A DNA stretch of 64,000 nt. Origin: an uncultured Pseudomonadales bacterium. GTDB taxonomy: Bacteria; Pseudomonadota; Gammaproteobacteria; Pseudomonadales; Cellvibrionaceae. How positions within the stretch are numbered: position 1 is the first letter of the stretch; each line of letters opens with the position of its first letter. The position numbers and the translations under genes are program-made. Below the pieces are notes generated by a model. That model made no database searches, had not been told where the DNA came from, and was given only the letters and a program-made list of their open reading frames with translations. The stretch spans positions 1-64,000 of the forward strand of contig CANLTI010000002.1 of assembly GCA_947494095.1 (NCBI GenBank), in the 5' to 3' direction. Positions 36,233-47,200 of the stretch are shown piece by piece.

Positions 36233-37777
36233 ATGCAGCAGCTGAATCCTTCTGAAATCAGTGAAATTATTAAGCAACGTATTGACAGTTTAGACGTTGC
36301 AACCACCGCACAGAACGAAGGCACCATTGTGTCTGTTACTGACGGTATTATCCGTATTCACGGTCTTGCCGACGCTATGTACGGCGAAATGATCGAATTT
36401 GAAGGCGGCATTTTTGGTATCGCCTTAAACCTCGAGCGCGACAGTGTTGGTGCTGTTGTACTGGGTGATTATAAAGGTGTAGCCGAAGGTCAAACCTGTA
36501 AGTGTACTGGCCGTATTTTGGAAGTACCTGTTGGTGAAGAACTATTAGGTCGTGTTGTCGATGCTTTGGGTATACCCATTGACGGCAAAGGTCCTATTAA
36601 TAGCGGCAAAACTGATGCAATCGAAAAAATTGCACCGGGCGTTATTGCTCGTCAATCAGTTGACCAGCCTGTGCAGCTTGGCCTTAAAGCCATTGATGCG
36701 ATGGTACCTGTAGGTCGCGGTCAACGTGAGTTGATTATTGGTGATCGCCAAACCGGTAAGACTGCTGTAGCCGTTGATGCAATCATCAACCAAAAAGGCA
36801 CCGGCATTAAATGTATTTATGTAGCGATTGGCCAAAAAGCCTCTTCTGTTGCAGCTGTTGTTCGTAAGCTAGAAGAGCACGGCGCGATGGATCACACCAT
36901 TGTTGTTGCTGCGACGGCTTCTGACCCAGCAGCTATGCAGTTTTTGGCTCCGTTTGCGGGTTGCACCATGGGTGAATACTTCCGTGACCGCGGCGAAGAC
37001 GCTTTGATTATTTATGATGATTTGACTAAGCAAGCTTGGGCTTACCGTCAAATTTCATTGTTACTTAAGCGCCCACCAGGTCGTGAAGCTTACCCTGGTG
37101 ATGTGTTTTATTTGCACTCGCGTTTGCTTGAGCGCGCCTCACGCGTTAATGCCAACCACGTAGAGCAAATGACCAAGGGTGAAGTGAAAGGTAAAACCGG
37201 TTCTTTAACCGCATTACCTATCATCGAAACACAAGCCGGCGACGTTTCTGCATTCGTTCCAACCAACGTGATCTCGATCACTGATGGTCAGATCTTCTTA
37301 GAAACCAACCTATTCAACGCGGGTATTCGCCCTGCAATGAATGCCGGTATTTCGGTATCGCGTGTTGGTGGTGCTGCGCAAACTAAAGTGATTAAAAAGC
37401 TATCTGGCGGCATTCGTACCGCATTAGCCCAATATCGCGAATTAGCTGCGTTCTCTCAGTTTGCATCTGATCTCGACGAAGCAACGAAAGCGCAATTGGA
37501 GCACGGTCAACGTGTTACCGAATTGATGAAGCAAAAACAGTACTCACCACAATCTATTGGTGAAATGGCTGTTGTGCTTTATGCCGCTAACGAAGGCTTT
37601 TTGAAAGACGTTAACGTCGAAAAAATTGGCGACTTCGAATCTGCATTGTTAGCCTACTTTAACGCTGAATGCGCCGAGCTGATGAATACTGTCAACAGCA
37701 CCGGTGGTTATAACGACGAGATAGCACAAGGCATAAAGCAAGGCTTAGAAACATTCAAAGCAACGCAGACTTGGTAA
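36233..37777 (+). CDS. atpA: ATP synthase F1 subunit alpha
   Basis: Non-catalytic nucleotide-binding subunit of F1. 514 residues (E. coli 513). Walker A is [11 protein letters not shown] near 170, the Walker B-like [18 protein letters not shown] follows, and the arginine-finger region is [32 protein letters not shown] precedes the ATG. Fully typical. Confidence 0.98.
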   Translation: MQQLNPSEISEIIKQRIDSLDVATTAQNEGTIVSVTDGIIRIHGLADAMYGEMIEFEGGIFGIALNLERDSVGAVVLGDYKGVAEGQTCKCTGRILEVPVGEELLGRVVDALGIPIDGKGPINSGKTDAIEKIAPGVIARQSVDQPVQLGLKAIDAMVPVGRGQRELIIGDRQTGKTAVAVDAIINQKGTGIKCIYVAIGQKASSVAAVVRKLEEHGAMDHTIVVAATASDPAAMQFLAPFAGCTMGEYFRDRGEDALIIYDDLTKQAWAYRQISLLLKRPPGREAYPGDVFYLHSRLLERASRVNANHVEQMTKGEVKGKTGSLTALPIIETQAGDVSAFVPTNVISITDGQIFLETNLFNAGIRPAMNAGISVSRVGGAAQTKVIKKLSGGIRTALAQYRELAAFSQFASDLDEATKAQLEHGQRVTELMKQKQYSPQSIGEMAVVLYAANEGFLKDVNVEKIGDFESALLAYFNAECAELMNTVNSTGGYNDEIAQGIKQGLETFKATQTW

Positions 37778-37828
37778 ATCCTTTTTGGGAGCCCGCTTTG
37801 GCGTGCTCCCTAAACTGCGAGAGATAAT

Positions 37829-38689
37829 ATGGCTAGCGGAAAAGAGATACGTACCCAGATTGGGAGTATTACCAATACGCAAAAAATTACTAATGCTATG
37901 CAAATGGTAGCAGCAAGTAAAATGCGTAAAGCACAAGACCGCATGCAAAAAGGCAAGTCCTATGCGCAGCGCATGCGTAGCGTAGTAGGCCACATCGCCA
38001 ATGCAAACCTTGAATACAAACACATTTACCTACAAGAGCGTGATGTAAAACGCGTAGGTTATATTGTAATTTCTAGTGACCGTGGTTTGTGTGGTGGTTT
38101 GAACATTAACATCTTCAAAAAAGCCGTTGCCAGCAGTAAAGAGTGGGCAGATAAAGGTGTCCAATCAGATTTTTGCCTGATTGGCGCTAAAGCATCGGCC
38201 TTCTTTAAAAGTGTTGGTGGCAATGTGGTTGCCTCGGTACGTGATATTGGTGAAGACCCCAGCTTAGAGCATCTTATTGGTAGCATCAAAGTGATGCTCG
38301 ATGCCTTTAGCACCGGCAAAATCGATAAGTTGTACTTATTGAGCAATGAATTTGTTAACACAATGACACAAGCGCCTTCGGTTGAGCAGCTATTACCGCT
38401 TGAGCCCGAAGACGATAATAAATTAAAGCACGCATGGGATTACGTCTATGAGCCAGATGCTCAATCATTATTAGACGGCATCCTTGTTCGTTACATAGAA
38501 AGCCAAGTTTACCAAGCAGTCGTTGAAAACTGCGCGTGTGAGCAAGCAGCGCGAATGGTGGCCATGAAAGCCGCTACCGACAATGCTGGTGACTTAATTG
38601 ACGATTTGAAGTTAGTGTATAACAAGGCGCGTCAAGCGGCGATTACACAAGAGCTTTCAGAAATTGTAAGTGGTGCATCGGCGGTTTAA
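37829..38689 (+). CDS. atpG: ATP synthase F1 subunit gamma
   Basis: Central rotating shaft. 286 residues (E. coli 287). It opens with [21 protein letters not shown], the first coiled-coil strand. The Rossmann-like middle carries [16 protein letters not shown], and the second coiled-coil strand ends the protein ([17 protein letters not shown], then [19 protein letters not shown]). It is 52 bp after atpA. Confidence 0.97.
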   Translation: MASGKEIRTQIGSITNTQKITNAMQMVAASKMRKAQDRMQKGKSYAQRMRSVVGHIANANLEYKHIYLQERDVKRVGYIVISSDRGLCGGLNINIFKKAVASSKEWADKGVQSDFCLIGAKASAFFKSVGGNVVASVRDIGEDPSLEHLIGSIKVMLDAFSTGKIDKLYLLSNEFVNTMTQAPSVEQLLPLEPEDDNKLKHAWDYVYEPDAQSLLDGILVRYIESQVYQAVVENCACEQAARMVAMKAATDNAGDLIDDLKLVYNKARQAAITQELSEIVSGASAV

Positions 38690-38753
38690 GCCTTTTTAGG
38701 TTTAAACCCCGCATCAAACGAACGTGTTTTAGCTTTAAAAAAATTAAATTTAG

Positions 38754-40166
<1,413 letters not shown>

Positions 40167-40215
40167 GTCTCGCGTTTTTACAACACAACTGACTTAAATT
40201 GACGGGGAATTAATT

Positions 40216-40641
40216 ATGGCAATGACGTTTCATTGCGACATTGTAAGCGCTGAAGATTCGCTCTTCAGCGGCCTTGTTGAACTACTGGTTGCCAGTGCTT
40301 CAGACGGTGATTTGGGTGTGTACTACGGTCATGCTCCACTGCTTACGTCGCTCAAACCCGGCCCTATCCGTGTTAAAAAACAAAATGGCGAAGAAGAAGT
40401 TTACTATATTAATAGTGGCTTCTTAGAAGTTCAGCCTCACGCAGTGACTGTCTTGGCCGATACTGCCTTGCGCGCTGGTGATATGGACGAAGCTAAGGCT
40501 TTAGAGGCGCAAAAACTTGCAGAACAAGAGCTAAGCAATCAAAGTGGCGAGATTAACTACTCGCGCGCTGCGATCCAATTAGCAGAAGCCTCTGCGCAAT
40601 TGCGTACCTTACAAGCTATTCGTAAAAACACCGGAAAGTAG
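40216..40641 (+). CDS. atpC: ATP synthase F1 subunit epsilon
   Basis: Rotor-stalk subunit that couples to the c-ring and inhibits ATP hydrolysis. 141 residues (E. coli 139). N-terminal beta barrel with [21 protein letters not shown]; helical C-terminus [21 protein letters not shown]. It is the last gene of the operon and is followed by a terminator. Confidence 0.97.
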   Translation: MAMTFHCDIVSAEDSLFSGLVELLVASASDGDLGVYYGHAPLLTSLKPGPIRVKKQNGEEEVYYINSGFLEVQPHAVTVLADTALRAGDMDEAKALEAQKLAEQELSNQSGEINYSRAAIQLAEASAQLRTLQAIRKNTGK

Positions 40642-40663
40642 GCTAGGCATTTTAAACACTCTA

Positions 40664-40693
40664 TAAAAGGGTAGCTTCGGCTACCCTTTTTTA
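40664..40693 (+). terminator. Terminator of the atp operon
   Basis: AAAAGGGTAGC-TTCG-GCTACCCTTTTTT, a GC-rich stem capped by a UUCG tetraloop with a six-T tail. Confidence 0.93.
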
Positions 40694-40778
40694 TATCAGC
40701 ACATTTGGCCGCTACATTTTGCACTGTACAAAGCCAATATTGACAGACGCTTACTTACGTCTTTTTGAGGGAATACCC

Positions 40779-42143
40779 ATGTTAGAAGTTGTGATATTAG
40801 CAGCCGGTAAAGGCTCCCGTATGAAATCAGCTGTCCCCAAAGTTATGCACAGCTTAGCCGGAAAACCCTTTTTGCAGCATGTTGTGGACAAAGCCCGCGC
40901 TATGGTACCTAAGACCATACATTTGGTTGTGGGTCATGGTGCAAATATCGTTAATCAACACTTTAACCAAAAAGATATCCACAGCGTTGTGCAAGCCCAA
41001 CAATTGGGCACAGGCCATGCTGTTGCACAAACATTAGAGCACCTTGCTGACGACAGTGTTGTACTCATTCTTTATGGCGACGTTCCTCTTATTCAACAAG
41101 CCACACTCGAGTCACTGACTGCACTTGTTAGCGCCGATAGCATGGGCTTACTCACCGTCACTTTACCCAACCCAACAGGTTATGGCCGCATTGTGCGCAA
41201 CAGCGGTGCAGTCACATCGATTGTTGAGCAAAAAGATGCCTCTGGCGCGCAACTTGCCATTAATGAAGTCAATACAGGCGTCATGGCTGTAAATGCAGCA
41301 CATCTAAAACAATGGTTGCCGCAACTTAAAAGTAATAACGCCCAGGGCGAGTTATACCTAACCGATATTATTGCCATGGCCTCAGCGCAAAATATTGCCA
41401 TCAATACCGTACAACCAGCACACACATGGGAAGTGTTAGGCGTTAATAACCGCCAACAGCAAGCCGAATTAGAGCGTATCTACCAAGCTGAGCTCGCTAA
41501 GCAGCTTATGGAGCAAGGTGTAACTCTGCTCGACCCTGCGCGCTTTGACTGCCGTGGCCGCTTAACGTGTGGCGATGATTGCGTCATTGATATTAACTGT
41601 ATTATCGAAGGCGATGTGATACTGGGTAATGGGGTAGAAATTGGCCCTAATTGTATTATTAAAAATACCACCATTGGCGACAATACCATTATCAAAGCAA
41701 ACTGTATTTTGGAAGACACTACGTTACACAAAAACTGCGATGTAGGCCCTTTTGCACGCTTGCGCCCAGGCAGCCAACTGGCCGATAAAGCAAAAATTGG
41801 CAACTTTGTTGAAACCAAAAATGCCATTATCGGCAAAGGCAGCAAAGTTAACCATTTAAGCTATGTGGGTGACGCGGAGCTTGGCGAGGATGTTAATGTC
41901 GGTGCAGGTACAATTACCTGTAACTACGACGGCGCCAATAAGCACAAAACTCACATCGGCGATAAAGTATTTGTAGGCTCCAATAGTGCTTTGGTTGCTC
42001 CTGTCACTATCGCCAAAGGCGCTACAATTGCCGCGGGCTCAATCATCACCAAAACGGTTAACGCTGATGAACTCGTCATTGCACGTGCAAGACAAAAAGC
42101 CATTACAGGCTGGCAGCGCCCGGTTAAAAAGCCTAAGGCATAA
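40779..42143 (+). CDS. glmU: Bifunctional UDP-GlcNAc pyrophosphorylase/GlcN-1-P acetyltransferase
   Basis: Makes UDP-GlcNAc for peptidoglycan and LPS. The N-terminal pyrophosphorylase has LAAGKGSRMKSAVPKVMH at 7-24; the C-terminal left-handed beta helix of hexapeptide repeats runs from about 245 (INCIIEGDVILGNGVEIG...), with the acetyltransferase segment NLSYVGDAELGEDVN-like (HLSYVGDAELG) and GAGTITCNYDG. The ATG at 40779 follows GAGGGAATA; a longer frame of 20 codons crosses the atp terminator region and is not likely. The adjacent glmS, common after glmU, is not here; an A-type element begins 4 bp after the stop. Confidence 0.96.
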   Translation: MLEVVILAAGKGSRMKSAVPKVMHSLAGKPFLQHVVDKARAMVPKTIHLVVGHGANIVNQHFNQKDIHSVVQAQQLGTGHAVAQTLEHLADDSVVLILYGDVPLIQQATLESLTALVSADSMGLLTVTLPNPTGYGRIVRNSGAVTSIVEQKDASGAQLAINEVNTGVMAVNAAHLKQWLPQLKSNNAQGELYLTDIIAMASAQNIAINTVQPAHTWEVLGVNNRQQQAELERIYQAELAKQLMEQGVTLLDPARFDCRGRLTCGDDCVIDINCIIEGDVILGNGVEIGPNCIIKNTTIGDNTIIKANCILEDTTLHKNCDVGPFARLRPGSQLADKAKIGNFVETKNAIIGKGSKVNHLSYVGDAELGEDVNVGAGTITCNYDGANKHKTHIGDKVFVGSNSALVAPVTIAKGATIAAGSIITKTVNADELVIARARQKAITGWQRPVKKPKA

Positions 42144-42147
42144 GTTA

Positions 42148-42262
42148 GCGACGAGGAAAAAATACATGTCACTATCCTCAGAGGTGAGCAAATCGGGCGC
42201 TAAGAATCGTTGACTGGGCCCGACATGCGCCACTTCAAGCGCCTTGCCAAGAAAACAGAACC
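42148..42262 (-). mobile_element. Family A copy A3, mosaic with a B fragment
   Basis: It begins with GCGACGAGGAAAAAATACAT (A-type end) next to TTA, 4 bp after glmU. It then carries CAAATCGGGCGCTAAGAATC (a piece of family B), and then returns to A sequence (CAAGCGCCTTGCCAAGAAAACAGAACCC). The far end is missing. A B insertion into A or recombination between copies would explain it. Confidence 0.7.
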
Positions 42263-42324
42263 CTGCCCCCTCTATACCTCAACCTAATGCGTCTCACATA
42301 ATAAAACTCGCATTAGGCCTGCCA

Positions 42325-42352
42325 CAAAAAAGGGCTCTTAGAGCCCTTTTTT
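42325..42352. terminator. Bidirectional terminator between glmU and phoH
   Basis: AAAAAAGGGCTCT-TA-GAGCCCTTTTTT, T-runs both ways; it serves the convergent genes. Confidence 0.92.
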
Positions 42353-42373
42353 CTCACCTCTTGCTATCAATCA

Positions 42374-43183
42374 CTATTCACACTCATAACGATCGATAAC
42401 ATCTCTCACCAAGCCACTGCGTACAATGTCCTCACGTTCAAAGGTATGTATAGCGACGCTTTGCAAGCCCTCTAAGCGCTTGATCGCATCCGCCAGACCA
42501 TTATCCCCTTTGATATCACTTTGCTTAACATCGCCATTAATAACGACTTTACAGTCTTCACCTATACGCGTTAAAAACATTTTCATTTGCGCAGGCGTCG
42601 TATTTTGCGCCTCATCTAAAATGACGAAGGTATCTTCTTTAAATGTTCGACCCCGCATATACGCCAAAGGGGCGGCCACAATACGACCATGGCGCATTAA
42701 ATATTTGACGGTACCTGCGCCCAAACGCTCATTCAAAATATCGCGAAAAGCATCAATATAGGCGGCAAATTTTTCGTCTAAATCCCCCGGCAAAAAACCT
42801 AAGCTCTCGCCCGCCTCCACGGCAGGGCGCGTAATAATAATGCGTTCGATTTGACCACTTTGCATAGCCTGTGCAGCAATAGCCCCTGCACAATAGCTTT
42901 TCCCTGTACCTGCAGGGCCAATACCAAAGGTCAAACAATGATGTGCAATAGCGTGAATATAGTCTTTTTGGGCTTTATTGCGAGGGCGAAGGGGCTGAGT
43001 ATCGAGCCTAGGGGAGTAAGCTGTCGCTACGTTTTGGCGGGCATTGAGCTCAAAGATTTCTGCGGTTTGCTCTTGATGTTTATGACTCTTTTTACGTTGT
43101 TTACTGCGTCCAGGTGCAGGCTTAGAGGAGTGATTATGCGTCGAATAAGCTGAATTGCGCCGTGTACTTGCTCGTTTAGCCAT
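42374..43183 (-). CDS. PhoH-like ATPase
   Basis: P-loop ATPase of the PhoH family. A basic, low-complexity N-terminus (to about 55, many Arg/Lys/His) is followed by the core with Walker A FGIGPAGTGKSYCAG, Walker B FVILDEAQNTTPAQMKMFLTR and sensor segment VVINGDVKQSDI. The short form (about 270 residues) without a PIN domain resembles E. coli PhoH rather than YbeZ (whose ybeY/ybeX partners are not here). The ATG at 43183 has GGAG 11 bases upstream; the longer frame begins with TTG. RNA-related ATPase activity is likely for the family, and the exact role is unsettled. Confidence 0.88.
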   Translation of the reverse strand: MAKRASTRRNSAYSTHNHSSKPAPGRSKQRKKSHKHQEQTAEIFELNARQNVATAYSPRLDTQPLRPRNKAQKDYIHAIAHHCLTFGIGPAGTGKSYCAGAIAAQAMQSGQIERIIITRPAVEAGESLGFLPGDLDEKFAAYIDAFRDILNERLGAGTVKYLMRHGRIVAAPLAYMRGRTFKEDTFVILDEAQNTTPAQMKMFLTRIGEDCKVVINGDVKQSDIKGDNGLADAIKRLEGLQSVAIHTFEREDIVRSGLVRDVIDRYECE

Positions 43184-43647
43184 AGATTGTGTTCTCCGGT
43201 TAACGTCGTTAAAACTAATTAAACTCAAACTTTCTATCTAATGTGCAGACTCTAATTCTCACTTTTTAGCAGTACCTCCCCGTTTTAACACACCCTGCCA
43301 CGTGTGAAGATCATTAAGTGCTTATAATAATGACATTTGTATGACAATCAGTATCATTAGGTACTCATACGCTGGAGCTATCTACCAATACGCTAGCCAG
43401 TTAAAAGACTATGAAACAAAAATGTAAATTTGCCAAGTACAAAATCCAAATATTTATTGTTTTGTGTAAGCCGCACGCCTTAAGACTATAAATTCATACT
43501 CTCACTTATTTTTTTATACAGATTTTTGAGGTTGCTCTATCCCACTGAGCGATAAGTCACGATTACCCTCTATATAAAAATTTATCGTAACTATCCATAC
43601 TCTAAACGATTACCAAAAAAATCAAAGTAAGGGTATCATCGAATAAA
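43184..43647. other. Intergenic, about 460 bp
   Basis: AT-rich, no supported gene. It contains a tRNA-like D-arm fragment (see 43524-43560) and the leader of phoH. I see no convincing promoter boxes. Confidence 0.4.
43524..43560 (-). other. tRNA 5'-half-like fragment
   Basis: The reverse complement reads GCTCAGTGGGATAGAGCAAC (43531-43550), a complete D-arm with GCTC/GAGC stem and AGTGGGATA loop, preceded by GACTTATC and followed by a short anticodon-stem-like CCTC. No T-arm (GTTCRA) follows, so it is not a functional tRNA. A remnant of a tRNA or of an integration site is possible; chance cannot be excluded. Confidence 0.4.
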
Positions 43648-44541
43648 TTAATATTTTTTAAAAAATAGCTCTAATGCATTTAATTTTTTTAGGAAGCCCC
43701 TTCCTTGTAACGGATAATAAATCCAAGGTACTTTGACTTTTCCCGTCATGACCGTTAAATAATTTTCGGCAAATGGAAGTGTACTTTTATTTCTAGATAT
43801 AAGGGCTTTTTGCTCACTCTGGCTCATTAGTTTTATGGGATAAAAACCGGCCTTACAAGACACTTCGGCCCACCTTAAAGCGAGCGTTTTATTTTTTCCT
43901 CTGTAGCAATCTACATTTGGCAACCACATAATAAAAGGGTTAGCTAAAAAGTGCATAGGCTTAAAAAGTTGCCTGGCCTGCGCCTCGTTAAGCTTTTCTC
44001 TTTCCTTAAACCTCCAGCCACTTTGCTTTAAGCGCTTTACCTGTGTAATAAAAATATCGCTATAATAATGCCCAGCAGAACGGCTTGGTGAATCTCTGAT
44101 ATATGAAAAATCATTTTCAGACAAAACCATTTGCTTGGCGTTTTTTTTACGGTTAACTAATTTCAAAAAGCAGGGGTGTAAAAAGACTGCTGATTGTGAA
44201 TCGTCAAAATGCTGATAAATAGCACCTAACTCATCGTTAGACAACGGCCGAACCAACTGCATATCGTCTTGTAAAAAGCACGTATAAGCATCATTTGGCA
44301 AGCTATCAAGTGCGCGTTGCATATTGCCATAGAGTCCGCCGTGCTTGCTCTGACCAACCTCGTCATGAGACGCCGTCACTGTATGTTTTGCTGCGATTGT
44401 CGCTAGCGCCTCTAGTGTTTCGGGGTCATTACTATTGTCATCAAAAATGCGAATATCAGGTGCCTCTATACACTGCTCGATACTGTTAACGCAGTTTAGT
44501 AAGTGGCGCCCACGATTGTAAGAAAAGATGCAGAATATCAT
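43648..44541 (-). CDS. Glycosyltransferase family 2-like protein
   Basis: A 297-residue protein from the ATG at 44541 (AGGTTCTA upstream). GT-A fold marks are FSYNRGRHLLNCVNSI at the start, IFDDNSNDPETLEAL (nucleotide-sugar binding) and CFLQDDMQLV (DxD-like metal motif). A conserved-looking SAGHYYSDIFI segment follows in the acceptor half. No membrane helix, so it is a cytosolic or membrane-associated transferase. A second glycosyltransferase is divergent from it (starts 211 bp apart), which suggests surface polysaccharide or LPS decoration. Donor and acceptor cannot be told from the sequence. Confidence 0.7.
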   Translation of the reverse strand: MIFCIFSYNRGRHLLNCVNSIEQCIEAPDIRIFDDNSNDPETLEALATIAAKHTVTASHDEVGQSKHGGLYGNMQRALDSLPNDAYTCFLQDDMQLVRPLSNDELGAIYQHFDDSQSAVFLHPCFLKLVNRKKNAKQMVLSENDFSYIRDSPSRSAGHYYSDIFITQVKRLKQSGWRFKEREKLNEAQARQLFKPMHFLANPFIMWLPNVDCYRGKNKTLALRWAEVSCKAGFYPIKLMSQSEQKALISRNKSTLPFAENYLTVMTGKVKVPWIYYPLQGRGFLKKLNALELFFKKY

Positions 44542-44752
44542 TAGAACCTGTGCTGTCGCTATAAGATAAGATGTGCCATAGACTAGCATTTTTTCAGTAA
44601 AATCTCACGGATCAAGGCTCGCAAAGTGACGGGTGTTTGCTATGATGGCGCTGTTCGCTTTTAGCCTTTATGGCGGTACTGCAAACAACCTCTGTGTCTA
44701 CCTTCCATAGAGTGATCAATATAGAACTATCAATAGAGCGATCAACATCGAG

Positions 44753-45658
44753 ATGTTCACTATGCCCTCAACCCCCTCTACACCACCATTTTATGAACCT
44801 TTGATTCATCAACTTTGGAAGTTAGCCGCAACAGGCCTTTTGCCAGGCCGCTGGTTTAGGGCAGGCATACCTGCTGAATCCGCGCGCAAGACGCATGCGC
44901 AAGGCATTACACTCGAAATTGTGAGTCATTGTTGGCAGTATTCTCACTTTTTAGCCTACCAGCTCAGCTCATTAGCGCTCACGCCGCCACAAAATCATCG
45001 TGTGATTATGACGGTGTACTACGCAAAAGAAGATGAAAAAACCGCCGCCTTGCTGGATTTTTTTAGTCAAAAAACGGTTAACAACATCACCTGGCACTGG
45101 CAAGCCATGCCAAAAGAAGAACTGTTTCGTCGCGGAATCGGCCGCAACCGCTCCGCCTTAACCTCGACGGCCGATTGGCTTTGGTTTACCGATTGCGATG
45201 TGATTTTTAAAGGGGATTGTATTGATACTATTTGCGATGCCATTAAAGGCCGCCGCGAAGCACTCTTGTACCCCTCACATGAAAACATTACGCCCATGCT
45301 GGCCGAATCAGACCCTATGGTACAACGAGGTGCGCAGCCTGCCATTATTGACATAGAAGGCGATGAGTTTACTCAGCATCCACTCACACGGGCTACAGGC
45401 CCTATGCAAATTGTGCATGGTGATGTAGCACGCGCTATGGGGTATTGCGATAGGCTCTCCATTTATCAAAAGCCCACGCACCGCTGGCGCAAATGTTACG
45501 AAGATATTCTTTTTCGCTGGCTAGTGGGCTCAGAGGGTGTGCGTCTTGAGGTGGGCGGCACATACCGCATTCGGCATATATTTAAAGGTCGCTATAAAAA
45601 AGGCTCGTGGTTTTCACGTTTACGCAGCCGTATTCGTCGCGCAAAAGATCAGTATTAA
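44753..45658 (+). CDS. GT-A type glycosyltransferase
   Basis: 301 residues. The middle carries GIGRNRSALTSTADWLWFTDCDVIF, where TDCD is the metal-binding DxD motif. This is the layout of GT2/GT27-like enzymes with an N-terminal sugar-nucleotide fold. The C-terminus is strongly basic (KGRYKKGSWFSRLRSRIRR), which would favour contact with membrane lipids. The start could be at 44753 or at the ATG four codons on (44762). It is divergent from the other glycosyltransferase. Confidence 0.72.
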   Translation: MFTMPSTPSTPPFYEPLIHQLWKLAATGLLPGRWFRAGIPAESARKTHAQGITLEIVSHCWQYSHFLAYQLSSLALTPPQNHRVIMTVYYAKEDEKTAALLDFFSQKTVNNITWHWQAMPKEELFRRGIGRNRSALTSTADWLWFTDCDVIFKGDCIDTICDAIKGRREALLYPSHENITPMLAESDPMVQRGAQPAIIDIEGDEFTQHPLTRATGPMQIVHGDVARAMGYCDRLSIYQKPTHRWRKCYEDILFRWLVGSEGVRLEVGGTYRIRHIFKGRYKKGSWFSRLRSRIRRAKDQY

Positions 45659-45841
45659 AGAAAGTATAATCGAAGGTTCTTTTTGAAGGGCCTAGCGCAC
45701 ATAAAAACGTCAATAGGTATAAACAGCTTTTGCACAAGCGAGCTTGCTGGTCTAACCTCTAGTATGACTAAGTCGCTGTAAGACACCAAGTAAATCGTCC
45801 TACACTGCCTTTACTGTAGCCATAAACCAGAGGGGTATACT

Positions 45842-46063
45842 ATGCTCGCTCGCTTTACTTTATTTGCCACCTTAATCACTAGCGGTATCGTTATAAGCGC
45901 CTGCGGTAAAGGCTCGCTAGCAGAGCTAGATAATCTCGAAATAGCAGCAAAAAATGATGAATGCCTTCGCAAAGAGCCTACCTCGCCGGGCCGTGTAACG
46001 GCTTGTGAGAATATTCGCAAGGAATGTGAGAGCCGGCGTAAAAAAGGTAACTATGCCTGCTAA
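45842..46063 (+). CDS. Small Cys-rich lipoprotein
   Basis: 73 residues: MLARFTLFATLITSGIVISAC is a signal with ISAC lipobox, with AGAGGGG upstream of the ATG. The mature part has four more Cys (NDECLRK, TACENIRKEC and the final Cys) that could form two disulfides. The spacing loosely resembles EexN-type small lipoproteins, but I would not assign it. Monocistronic. Confidence 0.65.
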   Translation: MLARFTLFATLITSGIVISACGKGSLAELDNLEIAAKNDECLRKEPTSPGRVTACENIRKECESRRKKGNYAC

Positions 46064-46137
46064 GGTGTATAAAAAGGCTTAATAAATGCTTCAGTTACTG
46101 TATTTTATAAAGGTATTCACCCTTATAAAGCCTTTTT

Positions 46138-47103
46138 ATGCATAACATTACATTTTTAGATCAGGGTACATTCCCACCCAGTATTACCTTTACACCACCG
46201 AGCTCTCGGCACCAGTGGCAAAGTTATACCGCCACCACGCCACAACAAACTATTCAGCACCTGCAAGACACTACCATTGCAATCACCAATAAGGTGGTCA
46301 TCAATGAAGTTATTTTAAGCCAATGCCCTACACTTCAATATATCGGCGTAGCCGCCACAGGCTTTAATATCGTCGATATAGCCGCGTGCAAAAAACGCAA
46401 CATTGTCGTGGCCAATGTCACTGACTACGCCACTCATAGTGCAGCCGAGCACGTATTTATGCTGATGCTTGCACTAAGCAAGCAACTCAAAGGTTACTCT
46501 CAGGCATTAGCCGCTGGCCAATGGCAGCAAAGCGATCAATTTTGCTTTTTTTTAGACGGTGGTATCCATACGTTACGCGGTAAAACATTGGGTCTAATAG
46601 GGACTGGGGCTATCGCAATGGCCACAGCAGCACTAGCACAAGCATTTGGTATGCAGGTGATTTTTTATAGCCCGTCAGGGCGTAAAGCGATTGGCGATAA
46701 AACCTGTGTTTCGCTACCTGTATTACTTAAACACTCTGATGTGGTGTCTGTGCACTGCCCCCTAACAAGCGACACCAAGCAACTCATTAACGCGCAAACC
46801 CTAAAATTAATGAAACCCAGCGCGCTACTCATTAATACCGCACGCGGCTGTGTGGTTGATGAAGAAGCGGTAATTGCCGCGCTGCAGCAGCATCAACTCG
46901 CAGGTGCAGGGCTCGATGTTTTACCTCACGAACCCCCAACAGCTAACAGCCAAGCGATGCAGGCACTCAAACACCCAGGCCTCATCATTACCCCCCATGT
47001 CGCCTGGGCTAGCCAAACCGCTATGCAAGCACTAGCCAACCAATTAATGCACAAAATAGACGACTATATTAACGGTAAAGCCGTCGTGAATTTAGCCCTG
47101 TAA
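46138..47103 (+). CDS. D-2-hydroxyacid dehydrogenase (glycerate-dehydrogenase-like)
   Basis: NAD-dependent oxidoreductase, 321 residues. The nucleotide loop is GLIGTGAIAMATAALA (the usual GxGxxG has Ala at the last Gly). Catalytic Arg in LLINTARGCVVDE, Glu in LPHEPP and His in TPHVAWAS are all present. The N-terminal domain and length fit glycerate/hydroxypyruvate reductases (HprA-like). No ribosome site is visible before the ATG, which sits directly after a T5 run, so translation may be weak. The substrate is inferred by family only. Confidence 0.85.
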   Translation: MHNITFLDQGTFPPSITFTPPSSRHQWQSYTATTPQQTIQHLQDTTIAITNKVVINEVILSQCPTLQYIGVAATGFNIVDIAACKKRNIVVANVTDYATHSAAEHVFMLMLALSKQLKGYSQALAAGQWQQSDQFCFFLDGGIHTLRGKTLGLIGTGAIAMATAALAQAFGMQVIFYSPSGRKAIGDKTCVSLPVLLKHSDVVSVHCPLTSDTKQLINAQTLKLMKPSALLINTARGCVVDEEAVIAALQQHQLAGAGLDVLPHEPPTANSQAMQALKHPGLIITPHVAWASQTAMQALANQLMHKIDDYINGKAVVNLAL

Positions 47104-47153
47104 CGCATTGTTTTAAGCATATTCAGCCAAACGACTCATCCAAAAAAAAGCGC

Positions 47154-47180
47154 AAAGGCCTGTATAATCACAGGCCTTTT
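47154..47180. terminator. Terminator before SNF2 gene
   Basis: AAAGGCCTGT-ATAATC-ACAGGCCTTTT stem-loop after the dehydrogenase gene. Confidence 0.88.
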
Positions 47181-47200
47181 ATTGTTTGAGCCTGTAACCC

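Noticed and set aside
43524..43560. Functional tRNA gene
   Set aside because: Only the D-arm is present; T-arm and acceptor pairing are missing.
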